DNA of 64,000 nt from Crambe crambe (lineage: Eukaryota; Porifera; Demospongiae; Poecilosclerida; Crambeidae). Shown here one piece after another: positions 23,221-36,467 of this stretch. Position 1 is the stretch's first letter. Every line of letters starts with the position of its first letter. The stretch lies in assembly GCA_963924555.1 (NCBI GenBank), contig OZ004595.1, positions 5,884,599 through 5,948,598 on the forward strand, read 5' to 3'. The notes under the pieces were generated by a model. It searched no databases. It was not told the DNA's origin and saw only the letters and a program-made list of their open reading frames with translations. A program made the translations under genes and the position numbers.

Positions 23221-24341
23221 TCAAATGCATTGGTAATTCAATTTGAATCCAGTGCGACTCTTTCCACGGCTGCTTCCTGTATGAAATACCACATCAACTC
23301 TACTGCAGAATGTAGTAAGAGGTGGTGGGGCAGTCAAGTGGCAGAAGGGACCGAGGGTTTTCCTGCCATTCTGATCAAGTATGTAGAGCTGATCTTTCTC
23401 GCAAGCAGGCATATCCCCTGCAACTCTGAAGCGTTTTTCAAACGATATGAAGATTCGCTGAGAAGGCAAACAGTTGATGGTCCATCGACAGTTTATATTC
23501 AGGGGATAGGCTATATATGGCCAATTTAAAGTTTGAATGCTTCCATTCGATCGGCTTAAAAATTTATTTCCCCCTCCACAGATCATTTCTTGAGAGTGTG
23601 ACTGACCTTCTGCCTGTAATTGTGTAGAAGGGCAGATTGGAAGAGTTGTGGGAGTGGTGGAAGTAGTACTGGGAGGAGCTGTAGAAGTGGTGGGTGGTGT
23701 AGTGGGAGGAGCTGTGGGAGTGGTGATTTGACAGATGGTAGGATTTGCAAGAGCACCGATTATGCATTCATAGTTCAATTGGAAGCCAATACGACTGACC
23801 CCTCTCTTGGATCCTGCGTGGAACATCACCTGAGCCTTATTGGACGTGATCAGAAATGGCCGAGGAGCAGTCAGGTGACAGAAGGGACCATGCAGCACAC
23901 CACCACAGGATAAAATTTCGACCTGATCCTTACTGCAGGCAGGCATCCGTCCTGCTATTCTGAAGATGGGATCAAACGTAATTCGTATCGTATTCCCAGC
24001 TGGACACTCAATACTCCATGAACAGTTGACGTTGATAGGGTAGCTTTTATTGGGCCAGTTTAAGGTCTGGATGGATCCCTTTGGGGGGTTGAGTTGGTGC
24101 ACTACATTTCCACAGAGCAGTGAACGATCTGTTGAGAAGGGAAATAAAATCATGCATGCATGCACTGCATCAGAATCTCAGCTAGTTAGTGGCTATAGTT
24201 AGCTGCATAGCTATAATTCTTACTTGTATCTGCGAAGGATTCAGCCACTGTTGGCACTTTCTCTTCCTGTGCTATGCAGCAGTTGTCGTTAAGCAGCAAT
24301 GCAAGTAGCATTGTAAAAATGGATAACTTTATGAGAACCAT
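23221..24341 (-). CDS. CUB-C: secreted two-CUB protein, no protease domain
   Basis: Two exons: 24224-24341 (ATG at 24341) and 23221-24128, about 341 residues. The signal peptide is MVLIKLSIFTMLLALLL, and the tail of exon 1 ends ESFADT with a phase-1 donor (GTAAGA), like the astacin first exons. Exon 2 carries one CUB ([16 protein letters not shown] .. [11 protein letters not shown]), a short Thr/Pro stalk, a linker CPSTQLQ, and a second CUB beginning ICGGGNK. The second CUB and the CPST linker closely resemble the C terminus of astacin B (CPSTPLQ.., ICGGGNKVL), so this gene looks related to the tail of B. The paralogs CUB-A and CUB-B are more distant. Secreted; role unknown. Confidence 0.8.
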
Positions 24342-25250
24342 AATTGGATAGTTCTTGTAGATATTGATGATCCTTGCAGATTTGTTTCCCTTGCAGCTTG
24401 GAAAATGCTGTGGTAGATGTGACTTTTATAGAGTTTGTGCTCGCTCCTAGCTTAATTGATGATTTTGATTGGTTACTTTTAACCAATTGGATTAGATATT
24501 GGATTCCATTGGTTGATAAACGGATGCCTAGGTGATTTGTAAAGTGATATTGGATGAAAGCAGAGTAATTAGCTAATGGAGGCCACATCATTACCCTCGT
24601 AATGGAGGACTTGCCATATATAGGAAGTTAAAGGACCTCTCTAAGTGCAACATCCGGGAAAAAGTCACCGAAAATGGTAGCTAGATGCATTATGGAACTT
24701 TAATATAAACAAAAGACACAGAGTCTTGTGTCTATAAGGAAATCTGAGAAATTGAAAACAATCTAATGACTTCTCTCGTCAGCCAGTCTCATCACCTTAT
24801 ATTGAATAAAAATATAAGCCATGAAAACCAATCATGTTGCTTGGCAACCATAATTCAAAGCAGGAAATTACCTCCCACCTTCCCATTCTCTCTCTGCACT
24901 GAAATTGATGGGCCAATGGCAGCAGTCCTGTGCCATGTTTAATTTATATGGAAGTTGGCATTGGCAATGCAATTTTAGTTACCTGGGTGGAGAGAGGTCG
25001 TGGATGATGGATGGGATTTATAGCATGTGAACATAGTAGCCTGGCCCTGCATAGTTACCATTGCATATTGCAGATATATGTATTATAAATGGCACACAAC
25101 TCTCAGTGACTATAGATTCTATACTATACTATATTATATAAACCAAGTCTCTAGATAAATAAGTCCAAAGGTTGATTCTAAGCTACTTTATGTTAGTGTT
25201 CATGTAACTTTACTAGAGAGAAACTAGTCATAATGTCCAATTCAATTGAG
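24342..25250. other. Intergenic gap upstream of CUB-C
   Basis: Apart from the CUB-C promoter, nothing is recognised. It is AT-rich unique-looking DNA with only short open frames. Confidence 0.4.
24423..24430 (-). promoter_or_regulatory. TATA box of CUB-C
   Basis: TATAAAAG on the minus strand, about 85 bases before the ATG, preceded by GAGCACAAACTC as in CUB-A and CUB-B. Confidence 0.55.
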
Positions 25251-28200
25251 TCAAATGCATCGGTAATTCAACTTGAAGCCAGTACGAGTCCTTCCACGAC
25301 CATTTCTTGTTAAAAACATCACATCAACTCTACTGCAGAAGGTCGTAATAGGCTGCGGAGCAGTCAAATGGCAGAAAGGACCAAAGCTCTTCCCTTCCTC
25401 ACCGTCAAATACATAAAGTTGGTCCTTATTACATACTGGCATTTGTCCTGCAATTCTGAAACGTTTTTCGAATGATATGAGGACTCGTTGTGAAGGCAAG
25501 CAATTGACGGTCCATCGACAGTTAATGTTCAAAGGATAAGCAACAAAGGGCCAGTTTAGGGATTGAATACTTCCAGTTGGTTGGGTCAAGACTTTATTAC
25601 CTCCTCCACAGATTGCTGACACAGATGCGTCTTGCAAGGGAGTAGATGGGCACTTTGGTGTTTCCACACATCTGTAGTTCAGCCGGAAACCAGTACGAGT
25701 TATTCCTCTCCCAGATCCAGCACGAAACGACACCTGAGATGTATTGCAGTTTGTCGTGATTGGCTGAGGAGCAGTCAGGTGACAGAAGGGGCCATACGAG
25801 ATGCCATTACAAGTGGAGATTTCAAGCTGGTCCTTGCTGCAAGCAGGCATCTGTCCTGCTACTCTGAAGTTGCGTTCAAATATAATTTCTACACTCTGCC
25901 CAGCTGGGCATTGGATATTCCATGAGCAGAAAACATTGATGGGATAGGCTCTATTAGGCCAGTTTAAGGTCTGGATTGATCCTCTGGAAGCACTGAGTTG
26001 CTGTTGCATTACATTTCCACAGAGAGGCGACTGACCTGGTGGCAGAGTGGTTGGTTGTTCTGTGACGGGAGGAGTGGTGGGAGGAGTTGTGGGACGAGGG
26101 GTTGTGGGAGGAGTGGTGGGAGGAGTTGTAGGACGAGGGGTGGTGGGAGGAGTTGTAGGACGAGGGGTTGTGGGAGGAGTGGTGGGAGGAGTTGTAGGAC
26201 GAGGGGTTGTGGGAGGAGTGGTGGGAGGAGTTGTAGGACGAGGGGTTGTGGTGGGAGGAGTTGTGGGACGAGGGGTTGTGGGAGGAGGAGTTGTGGGAGG
26301 AGGTGTGGTGGGAGGAGAGGTTGTAGAAGGAGGCAGGGTTGTAGGAGGGGTGGTGGGAGGAGGTGTGGTAGGAGTTGTGGGAGAGGTTGTAGGAGGAGGT
26401 GGGGTTGTAGGAGGGGTGGTGGGAGGAGGTGTGGTGGGAGGAGGGGTGGTGGGAGGAGGTGTGGTTGGAGGGGTGGTGGGAGGAGGGGTGGTGGGAGGAG
26501 GTGTGGTGGGAGGAGGGGTGGTGGGAGGAGGTGTGGTGGGAGGAGGGGTGGTGGGAGGAGGTGTGGTGGGAGGGGTGGTGGGAGGAGGTATGGTAGGAGA
26601 GGTTGTAGGAGGAGGTGGGGTTGTAGGAGGAGTGGTGGTGGGAGGAGGTGTGGTAGGAGAGGTTGTAGGAGGAGGTGGGGTTGTAGGAGGTGTGGTAGGA
26701 GAGGTTGTAGGAGGAGTGGTGGTGGGAGGAGGTGTGGTAGGAGAGGCTGTAGGAGGAGGTGGGGTTGTAGGAGGTGTGGTAGGAGAGGTTGTAGGAGGAG
26801 GCGGGGTTGTAGGAGACGTAGTGGGAGCCTGGATGGATGATGTCATTATTCTAGGGATGATTGTCCCTGGAGTTGTATCTAGTGGAGCAGATGCTGCATA
26901 CATGCACAAAGAGAGCCATAAGCTACAGCTAGATATTAGTATATAATAGGTACATACCTGGTCTAGTAGTCCCACAACTCAAACCATTAGCTTGCAGGAA
27001 AGATCCAACATTGCAGCTGCACGCGTAGGACCCTCCGAAGTTTGTGCATACCTGTTCACAGCCTCCATTGTCGAATGCACATTCATTTACATCTGCAATT
27101 CATATGATGATTAGCATCCTTTCTTCTCATTACAGCCTCCAATGTGACAACTAAATTCACACAATGGCCTCACCATAGCAGATATTTGCAGCCTCTGAGA
27201 GGTAGTAGCCTTCTCTGCAGTTGCAGGTATAAGATCCATCAGTATTCATGCAGTTGTGACATCTCATTCTGGTCTCAAGATCATCACATTCATTGATATC
27301 TGGATAATTTTAATTTTAATAATATAGATAGCTACAGATACTGGAACTCTCTTCTCTGAAATGTTTTTTTTGCCTAACACTTTTTCTCCATTGCAATTAA
27401 TGTTTGTTAATTCATCCCACACATGTCACTTTTTCTTACCCCAACGTGTCTACATTAAAAATCTCCACAGCTAGCTAGCTAGCTATGCATGGAATAACAG
27501 TACTGTATGCTACCATGTGGCATTGGAGGCATGTCTCAATGCTCTATATTTATTATTTTACTATGTGAAAAATCTAAGGTCTTTGCCTCCTCCTAGTAAC
27601 GGTCCTGAATTATGCACACATGCATATTTGGTTTCAGTGTGTATAACTAGTACCTTGTCTGTCATAAGCCATTCTAAGTCCTCGTACATCGGTTCTTGTG
27701 TTACGACCGTTGGTACGATAGTAAATGGTAATAGAAGGTCCGCTGATAGTTTTAATGAATCTTCCTTGCTCTCTTGTGCATATCCTATCATTAGGGAAGC
27801 CTAATCCTATCACATTGCCCGGTGATATGGACACTCCTTGAAAGAACTGAACAAAGTCCTCTGTGCATTGATCACTACAAAGAAAGATGAAATTAAGCAT
27901 GGCTAATAGAGTGAAACCAGACCACCCTCTGATGAGATTAAGCTCCACCCAACAACACTTGGCTATTCCAGCTATTTAAAATCTCCATGAACAGATGCCA
28001 TCACTATTTAAGGCCATTGGTCCCAATGATAATCAACCAGCCTGTTAATTTAGAAGTAACTCAAGCTAATTGGTTTAGAATATACATACATAGCAATAAC
28101 TACATACGGTATCCCATCCAATAATTTCAGCTAATTTGCTAATTTATGTCCTTACTTACAATACTACATGATACATAGTTACCTTGGGTCCAGGAAGAAC

Positions 28201-29901
28201 TCTGGCAGACTGAGCCTGAACTGGTAACCTCTTGTAGTTTGTAGTACAAAGGCACACTCCTGGTTAAACACATGATTGGGGAAGCCAGGAGACATAAAAA
28301 AGCCACTCCCATTCACAGTGATGACTTCGCCACAAGTGAGGCCACCCGGTAACTGAACCGGAGGTTCCTGTGGGACCACCACACTAGGAGGAGGGTGGGT
28401 GTCATGGGGACCTACATATACATAAGTACAAAGAAAGAATGATGTATACAATATGTATAGTAGTCATAGGAACCAAGCTATAGTGGAATTCTACTTTTGT
28501 GCTGCATGATCAATAGCTACATAAATTACATAATTGCTATAGTTACAATAAGGAATTGATACAAATATAACTGCCATTTAAGCAACAGTTCAAAGCTCTT
28601 TAAAGCTTTAAAGGATTCCTTCTTTCTTCTTTCACTAGCTACATTGCTAACTCCATCCACTGCTGCTACCCACTACCTATCAGATCATTTCAAAATGACA
28701 TACCACAATTGTAAAGGCGATTGCATTTAGCTACATCAAGTGGACTCAGCTCCTCTGCATCTCCCAGCGGGATGTTGGGCTGTCGTGAGATTACAGTCTC
28801 AGCAGTGGGGTTGATGGCAAACACCGAGGGCCCATAATGCATGATACTAGCAAAATCATAGCCAAGGTTGAGTGTGGTGGCGATACCTGGAGGAAGCATA
28901 GCATATTGAGATTCAGCTCCAGATAGAATATTGGACTCCATCACTCGAATGTAGTCATCTCGATCTCTGCGGCTGTGTTCATGGAAGAATCCAATAGCAT
29001 GTCCGATTTCGTGCACCACTACAGGAAAGTTCACACAGCCAGGACCGAGAGTAATGCCCTGTGGTTGACTTGTTCTTGCTCTCTTCCCAACAAAAGACTG
29101 GCATCTGAAGTGATTGGTTTCATATTGTTAGCTAAATTACACTGTGTGTGTATATATATTCTTGTAATGCAATGGTGGATTTCAATGGGGGTTTGAGGTT
29201 TGAATTTCATGGTTTCATCAAAGTGTGGACTGTGACCATGAAAATGTCATCCCACGAAACCCCCCAAAGTTATTACCCTAGCTAGTTAGTTATGTACTCA
29301 CACATTATTTGGTCCAGTGATAAACATAATGTAATCAGCTTCTGAGGTTCTGGGCCGGAAACGAATGCAAGTGAAGTCTTCCCAGTGCTTCATTCCTTGG
29401 AAGATGATCCTACGTTCAGCAGCTGCACACATTTGCATGCAATGATAGATCATGGAAAAAAATTAAAGTAATTTGGCAATATTCACTAACCAACATTAAT
29501 GATGGGAAATACTAACCATTGAAAATGCTTGCAATTTCGAAAGGAATAATTCCATTTGGCCAGAGTAGATTTGGGTTATCTACAGCATTTCGTCTATTTC
29601 TCCTTGGTCTTCCTTCACTCAATATGAAGGTCATGTCTCCAATTTTCTTGAAGTCCTCTATAATAATAATATTGTAAATAAATTTGCTAGTTAGCTTGAA
29701 GTTCTGATATCAAATTTGTATGCAGCTGAGAGCAAAATAAAAAATTTATTGCTGACATAATGTCATGCAGAATCTTTACTTACTTGAATCTGCAGATGGA
29801 TCCATGACCATCACCTCTTTCCGTGCTGCATGTTTCCTTTCTGCTGTGCAGCAGATGAGTAAAGATGCCAGCAACACACACATAGTAAGAGAAGTTGCCA
29901 T
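25251..29901 (-). CDS. Astacin B: secreted astacin metalloprotease, CUB-EGF-EGF-long TP stalk-CUB-CUB
   Basis: Exons in order: 29784-29901, 29517-29657, 29302-29422, 28704-29104, 28183-28411, 27654-27874, 27174-27299, 26958-27092 and 25251-26893, about 1044 residues. Signal peptide [15 protein letters not shown]; propeptide ends DPSADS and carries FKKIGDM; basic site PRRNRRNAV; mature start LWPNGIIPF. Zinc site [13 protein letters not shown], Met-turn SIMHY. CUB1 spans two exons (GPHDTHPPP.. and CTEDFVQFF..). Two EGF modules follow. The last exon opens [14 protein letters not shown] and then has about 260 residues of TTPPPTT-type stalk, the longest in the window, before two CUBs ([15 protein letters not shown] and [15 protein letters not shown]). 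The opposite strand has a long Gly/Val/Arg-rich frame over the stalk, which is an artefact of the repeat. A secreted protease with a mucin-like stem is likely. Confidence 0.88.
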
Positions 29902-31440
29902 TGTTATGAGCTTAGCTACTGCAAGCAGTTTAGGTAGTCAGTGAGATGACTTTGCTCTTTGCTTCCTGGATGCAGTACAGTGTTATGGTAGCTATTGCTA
30001 GTGGTTAAATACCATGGTCTATCCTGTCAAGTATTTGGTTTCCACCTTATTAAGTCTCACATTTCCTCAAGAATGGGAAGACATAAGTCTTGAGCTCTTA
30101 TAAGCTCCAATTAGACACAAAATTGAAGCCTCATTATTGGTCACTTGGTATTCGAGAGTGGGAGTCAGCCTACATAATAATGCTATGCTTATTGGAGATC
30201 AAAGGAAGCCTATAATGAATGCAATATGTATACAGTTACATAATTATTAATAATAATATTATGATGTCCACTTGGGTGTTCTATATATGTGGTTGTGCAG
30301 GCACATAGTAACAAGGCATGCGCTAGTACTAGCACTAATTAACCACAAACACTACCGCGCTAAAACAGATAGTAAGCACAATAGCAGCTGCTGCTTTGGC
30401 ACATATAAAATCCATGCTAGCATGAATAATGAACAAGTCATTGCAACTCAGAAACTATACATGGGAATGAGCCAATATTTTGCATATGGCAACTACTTGA
30501 TAAGGTCTAAAAAGTTACATTTTGCTTTAGTTTATAGCTAGTACAGAATGTGCAGGACACAAGATCCTATAATATTATGGATAAATTGAAAAGTAGAATG
30601 TGAATTGACAAAAACTAAATGTAATTTTTATGGCAATAAGTATAAGAAGCTGTATATCAAAAATCAGCCATTGATTCCAAGTGGTCATTGAGATGTAATG
30701 CAGTTTACCTTGAGAATGGAATCAGTCATAACATCAGTCATTTTGATTGGTCCTCCTTCATTTTTTGTGTATGTAGTACTATTCATGATACTCAATAATG
30801 TGGTGCAAGTTAGAATTTTCTATCATGAATAGTTTTTAAGTTAATTTTCCCTAGCAACCATGCGTGGGCGGAGTGTGCCTGCACCCTTAAGGGCTCTGTA
30901 GTTTCTTATTGAAGCTCGAAATCAGCAGATATTATTTATCAGTTACCACGATGAATGATTGTGCTAATAATCCACAGGTGTCATTGTTATTGCATGAGAT
31001 AAGGGGTACAATACCATGTACTTCATATTCAAATAATAATGAAGTGATAATCGAACTAATTAGGTAATGATTCATAGCAATCTAGCTACATAAAGATTAT
31101 AAACTGTCCTGAAAGTAGTAGCTATGTAGGAAGTTAATATGCAGCAGCAAAAGTAGTTCAATTACCATGCATAGCGTATAGCGCAATATTTTCGTGGGTA
31201 AAATTTTTTGTTGATTTCGTGATTTTGAATAGATAGTGTTTGCTTTACCATGCCAACAGCAGCCATTGTGGTAACCACGTACAATTTGTATTGCACTCTA
31301 TTGAGATTGTACACATCATAAAGATTAGAATACATGGAAACGCTCCATATTTTGTGAAAATGCATCTTGCAAAATTAAGAATTTACTCTAGTTAATAAGT
31401 TCTATTCTATAGCCACTGTATATATTATCATCAGCACACA
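29902..31440. other. Intergenic gap between astacins B and C
   Basis: A TATTTAA-type AT box about 105 bases upstream of the astacin B start (about 30004-30010) is the only candidate signal. No gene, relic or clear repeat is recognised in the remaining 1.4 kb. Confidence 0.4.
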
Positions 31441-34400
31441 TTAAATTAATTGGTGGCATGAATAGTTCAGTTTGAATCCAAAACGAGTAGCTCCTCTTCT
31501 AGATCCAGCATCAAATGACACTTCTGCTGTGTTGCAATTCAGTGCTGCAAAAGTTTGAGGAGCAGTAAGGTGACAGTAAGGACCATGGGTTACTCCACAA
31601 GTGATGACTTTAAGCCGATCTTTTGGACAAGAAGGCATTCTTCCAGCTATCCTGAAGGTGCTATTAAATGAAACTGTTATCACCGTGTTAGCAGGACACT
31701 GGATGGTCCATTTGCAGTTAATGTTGATAGGGTATGGTGCGTCAGGCCAGCCCTTGCTCTGAATGGATCCACTGGAGGCAGTGAGCACTTGAAATCCTCC
31801 CCCACAGTTATCTGACTGAACAGGAGGGTTGGTGGGACTTGAAGTAGAGGGTGTGGCAGTGGTAGGGGGCAAAGTGCTGGGAGATGGTGTAGTAGCCTTT
31901 GAAGTAGTTGGAGATGGTGTAGTAGCCTTTGAAGTAGTTGGAGATGCTGTAGTAGCCTTTGAAGTAGTAGGAGATGCAGTAGTAGCCTTTGAAGTAGTTG
32001 GAGGTGCTGTAGTAGCCTTTGAAGTAGTTGGAGATGGTGTGGTTGGTGGTAAAGTAGTGGGAGCAGAAGTTGGTTTGCTTATTGAGCGATAAGTGGCCTT
32101 GAATCCATGACGAGTTGGTCCATGCCGAGGTCCAGCTCTGAAAACTAAAGTTGCATGGTTAGACGTTGTACGTATGGAATCAGGCCTGGTCAGATGGCAG
32201 AATAACCCAAGACGTTCACTCTGCACATTCTCACCATCATACACGATCAACTGATCTTTCTCACAAGCAGGCATCTGTCCAGCAATACCAAAGTCATTGT
32301 CAAAGCTTATCTCTATGATTGCATTGGAATCAGGAAGCACAATGTTCCATTCACACTGAAAGTTGAAAGGGTATGTCAAGGGCCAGTTGGGTGTGGTGAA
32401 GGTTCCAGAGGCACCTCCCAGCATCCCCCCACATAGGGGAGGAGTCTGGGTTGTGGAAGGAGCCTTAGTGGTAGGAGGAGCCTGGGTCATGGGAGGAGTC
32501 TGGGTTGTAGGAGGAGCTTTGGTGGTGAGAGGAGATGACGTGAATATTTTTGGGATGATCGTGCCAGGTGATGGAGTTTGCGGATTAATAGCTACAAAAA
32601 TATTGTATACAAAGTTTATGTATAGATCATAAGTATTCAGTGAACTTAGCTACCAGGTGTTGATGTTCCACAGCTGAGACCATTTGTTTGCAAGAAGAAC
32701 CCACTGCGACAGCTGCATCGATAGGAGCCACCAAGGTTGGTACAACTGTGTTCACAACCTCCATTGTTGAAGGCACACTCATTCACATCTGCATGCCAGC
32801 ATGAAATTATGGTTCATGAAAGGAGGAGTGTCTTACCATAGCAGGCATTTGATGCTGCTGAGTGATAATATCCTCTATTACATTCACATGTAAAGGAACC
32901 AGGGGTGTTAACACATCTGTGGCATCTTTGGAAAGAATTACTGCATTCATCGATATCTATAATTATGACAGTAACAGTTATCACACATGCAAAAATAAGA
33001 ACATGAACTGTTGCTGATATTACTACCTCTCAAATCATAGCAAACTCTTAGTCCCCTCCGGTTACTCCGTATATTCCTGTTGTTAGTTTGGTAGTTAACT
33101 GTCATGGAATTGCTATTGATGAAGAAAAACAAAAATCCGTCCCGTTCATTACAAATTCTCCCTTCAGTGTAGCCCCTGTATCTGAGCAACTTGTTGGGTG
33201 ATAAAGCTGTTCCTTCATAGAGCTGAACAAAGTCCTCTGAACAGCCAGGGCTATAAAGAGAAGGAGAAGTATCAGTTTGAAGAGTTGATTTATAGTGGTG
33301 CCAATTAACTCACGTTGGGTCTAACCGAAATGTTGGGAAGTTGATTCGAAAGCCGAAACCTTCGGGTGCTTTTAGCACAAAGGCACACCTCTGGTTTAAC
33401 AATGGGTTGGGATAACCTGGTGACGTGAAACAACCACTTCTGGTCACATTTATCACTCTGCCACAAGAATAGCCACCAGGGATGGTAAGAGGAGGCTCTT
33501 GTGGGACCACCACACTAGGAGGAGGGTGGGTATCACGGGGACCTGAGGAGAATAAATATAATTATTGGTGAGATCAATGAAGTGGCTATCCAATTATAAT
33601 TAGTCTGATCAAATTTCTCGCTTCCTGTTCAATTATGACGTACCACATGAGTACAGAGCATTGCATTTAGCAATGTCGAGTGGACTCAGTTCTCTTGCGT
33701 CTCCTATGTGAATGTTCGGTTGTTGTGAGATCATAGTATTCACATTAGGTCTGTTAGCAAATATGGTTGGGCCATAGTGCATGATGCTTGCATAGTCATA
33801 GCCAAAGTTGAGTGTAGTGGCCGTATTAGGCCTGACTTTGTTAAATTGATCCCGGAGACCTTGCTGAATGTTGGAATATAAGACCCTTATGTACTGGTCC
33901 CTGTCTTCCCGACTGTGTTCATGGTAAAAACCTATCGAGTGTCCAATTTCGTGTACCACAATGGGAAAGAAGATACAGCCAGGGCCAAGTGTGGTGCCTT
34001 GTGGTTGAAAGAATCTGTCAATTCTCCCAATAAAGGACCGACAGCTGCAAAAAAATTGAAGTTGGGTAGTTGTAACTCTAAAAGAATAGCCAATAACTTA
34101 CACCCTTGGTGGCCCACTCATGAATACCACGTAATAAGAGTCTCTTGTAGTTCTAGGTCGAAAGCGGATGCAGGTGTAGTTTTCCCAGTGCTTCATTGCT
34201 TGAAGAATTACCCTCCTTTCAGCCGCTGTATAATAAACCACATGCAATTTATACACACATACTTGCACACACGTGTGTGCATGCACTCCATAGCTAGCTA
34301 CTCACCATTGAAACTTTCTGCAATCTGATACGGTATGATTCCAGCAGGCCAGAAGCTGACTGGGTTGATTATTGCATTTCGTTTATTTCTCTCTGGTGAT

Positions 34401-34663
34401 TCGTCACTTCCTGGTGTCACTATGAAAGTCATGTCGTCAATTTTCTTGAAAATTGCTGCATGAAGGCAAGAAGAGGTCAATTAATTGTTGCATAATGTTG
34501 CCAATCTGCCTATCAGTTTCTTACGTGAATCTGCTGAAGGATCAGTAACTACAACTTCTTCATGAGTCACTTTCACTTCTTCAGCTGTGCAGGAGCTCAG
34601 CAGTGTGATAAATAACACAACAATAATGGCTGACATTGGCAATAGGATCTTCAAATGAACCAT
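31441..34663 (-). CDS. Astacin C: secreted astacin metalloprotease, CUB-EGF-EGF-CUB-TP stalk-CUB
   Basis: Exons: 34525-34663, 34306-34455, 34102-34225, 33644-34044, 33314-33542, 33027-33250, 32837-32956, 32654-32788 and 31441-32591, about 890 residues. Signal peptide [22 protein letters not shown]; exon 1 ends DPSADS. The latency region reads FKKIDDM, with Asp where the paralogs have Gly. Basic site RNKRNAI, mature start [11 protein letters not shown]. Zinc site [13 protein letters not shown], Met-turn SIMHY. The last exon starts [14 protein letters not shown], then a short stalk, CUB2 ([15 protein letters not shown]), a stalk of TTSKATT repeats and CUB3 ([15 protein letters not shown]). The donor after EGF2 is weak (GTAGCT) but is the only one that keeps frame and matches the paralogs. 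Closest relatives are F and D. Confidence 0.87.
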
Positions 34664-35479
34664 AACTGTAGTAACTGCCTTTTTAGTTCAAGCTACACCC
34701 TCTCTAGCTGCTCTGTGAGGCTCTTGCAGATGCTCCTAGATTCCAAGGCAAGGCAAGCTACTGAGCATGTGCAATAAAACAAGAGTGCTCTATAAGACGT
34801 ACAGTGAAGCCAGCTGTTGTAAACTAATCCTCTTATGGTAAGTACGTCAATGGTGCATTCTTATGCTAATGACTAATGAGAAGGTAGTGTTACTACCCAC
34901 AACCAGGATGCATGGGTCACTCTGGTAGTATTTTAGTTGTAATCACTCCATGGCAACAGCAAGTGCCGTGACCACAGCTACTCTATGCTAACAGCTGCAA
35001 GTGATCTCAAGAGTCATGGAACTTTGGATCAGCTCAGCCAGCTGTAAACTAGCTAGCCTATAATACTAATTTGAGAAACCACCATAAGAAAGAAATTCCC
35101 AGCTCAGAACCGTTGATGTGATAGTTGGCAATAATCACAAGCTGCATCTTGTGCTAATGCAACAAAGTGTCTCATTACTTCATATATGATAGTAAATTGC
35201 CCCTTCCATGAGATCACATAGCAAATCTATCCTGCAAGGCAAGGTTGTGTTTACACTGGAGATTAAAACAGATGGTGGTAGTAACTCATTGTTCCGGTCT
35301 TCCTGTTTACAAGATAACAGGTTTCACTTTAGGAGCCCAGTTTCCTAGAGCTGGGCCCTTGTTTCTGTGTAAACCATGCAGAGGGTAGGTTTAACATGTG
35401 TTGGCTATATTAGCATGTGTGATTGTCTCATATAGGATAGTAAATTGCCCCTTCCTCCATTTTTTAATGAGTCTCAAGA

Positions 35480-35980
35480 TGTAAAATAATATTAAGATCA
35501 ATAATTAGCTACCAACGTTTCAACCAGAATACTCTAGCCTTCATCTAGGTGATACAAAAAATGCACACAGAAACGTTCTTATATAACTACGTTTGTTATC
35601 TAGAAATGCACATGCATTATGCTTATAAGGATATTATGTTACCATGCCGATAGCATGCATGCAGAAAGCACAAACATTATTCCTTAGTTTTATATTGGTG
35701 GAATGGTGAGAAGGCTGCATAAGGAAGCTTGCCTATGAGGAAAACAAGAGAAGTCTACAGTTGCTGATCATGCTTGAAATAATCATCATCCTATCTTATG
35801 GAAGGACACTTCAGTTGTAGATCAAGCTAGGACTAGGAAGGAGCTGCTTCTAAAAGAAGCGCTTCACATTAATTTAACTTCAGAAGATGAAGGCTAGAGT
35901 ATTCTGGTTGAAACATTGGTGTTTCGTTTCATAAACCATTTTGTATGAGAACTAAATTTTATCATGTTAGCTGAGAGAAG
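35480..35980 (+). mobile_element. Degenerate Penelope-like element remnant with inverted tail
   Basis: On the plus strand, from about 35760 to 35895, the reading frame ADHA(stop)NNHHPILWKD..VVDQAR..ELLLKEALHI matches the end of the GIY-YIG endonuclease region of the Penelope-like element at 51425-52175 (AEHAWVEGHRVLW..ELLMKEALHI), with one in-frame stop. Its tail (GATGAAGGCTAGAG .. GGTTGAAAC) follows at 35887-35923 and occurs again in inverse orientation at about 35508-35550, so the relic is bounded by inverted tails. Non-functional. Confidence 0.6.
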
Positions 35981-36006
35981 TAAGAATAGTTTGAATATTA
36001 AGATCA

Positions 36007-36094
36007 CTATATATGTAATAGTTAGAACACGGTAGTCTGGTGATTATGGCCAATAAACACCAGACTACATACCGTGTTCTAACTGTTATATATC
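36007..36094. mobile_element. Short perfect fold-back element (AATAGTTAGAAC family)
   Basis: The left arm TAATAGTTAGAACACGG plus TAGTCTGGTG and its complement on the right (CACCAGACTA, CCGTGTTCTAACTGTTA) enclose about 20 bases. Terminal motif shared with the fold-backs at 52304 and 58441. Confidence 0.6.
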
Positions 36095-36467
36095 CCCAGG
36101 GCGCACGATTTCATTGGTCGGTCTGTAGCTAGAGCGTAGCTACCCCTTAGTTACGAAACAAAACGAAAACTCCTGCCATGGCTTGTCCCTGTCCTGTGAT
36201 GTGCCGTTGTTCAGACGCCAACTCTAGCCTTGTGCTCTCAAGCAAGACTACAAACTACGAGGCTCCTCCCATGCCCACCACACCCAGCTATTAACGAGTT
36301 CCTCCACCCACGTTTTGTGTTTGCTAGCAACAGCGAAGCTAGCGGAAGGTATGACGCCAAATACCAATGGGCCTTACAAATAATTTCTTCTTGTGGAAAA
36401 TTGCAAAAAAAAAAGAAGAAGTTTCCTTGTGACCCAGCACCAGATGACTTCTTCATTTTCCAACAAT

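Noticed and set aside
26047-26946. Long plus-strand open frame rich in Gly and Val
   Set aside because: It is the antisense of the TTPPP stalk of astacin B; repeat DNA without stops on either strand. No domain or splice context.
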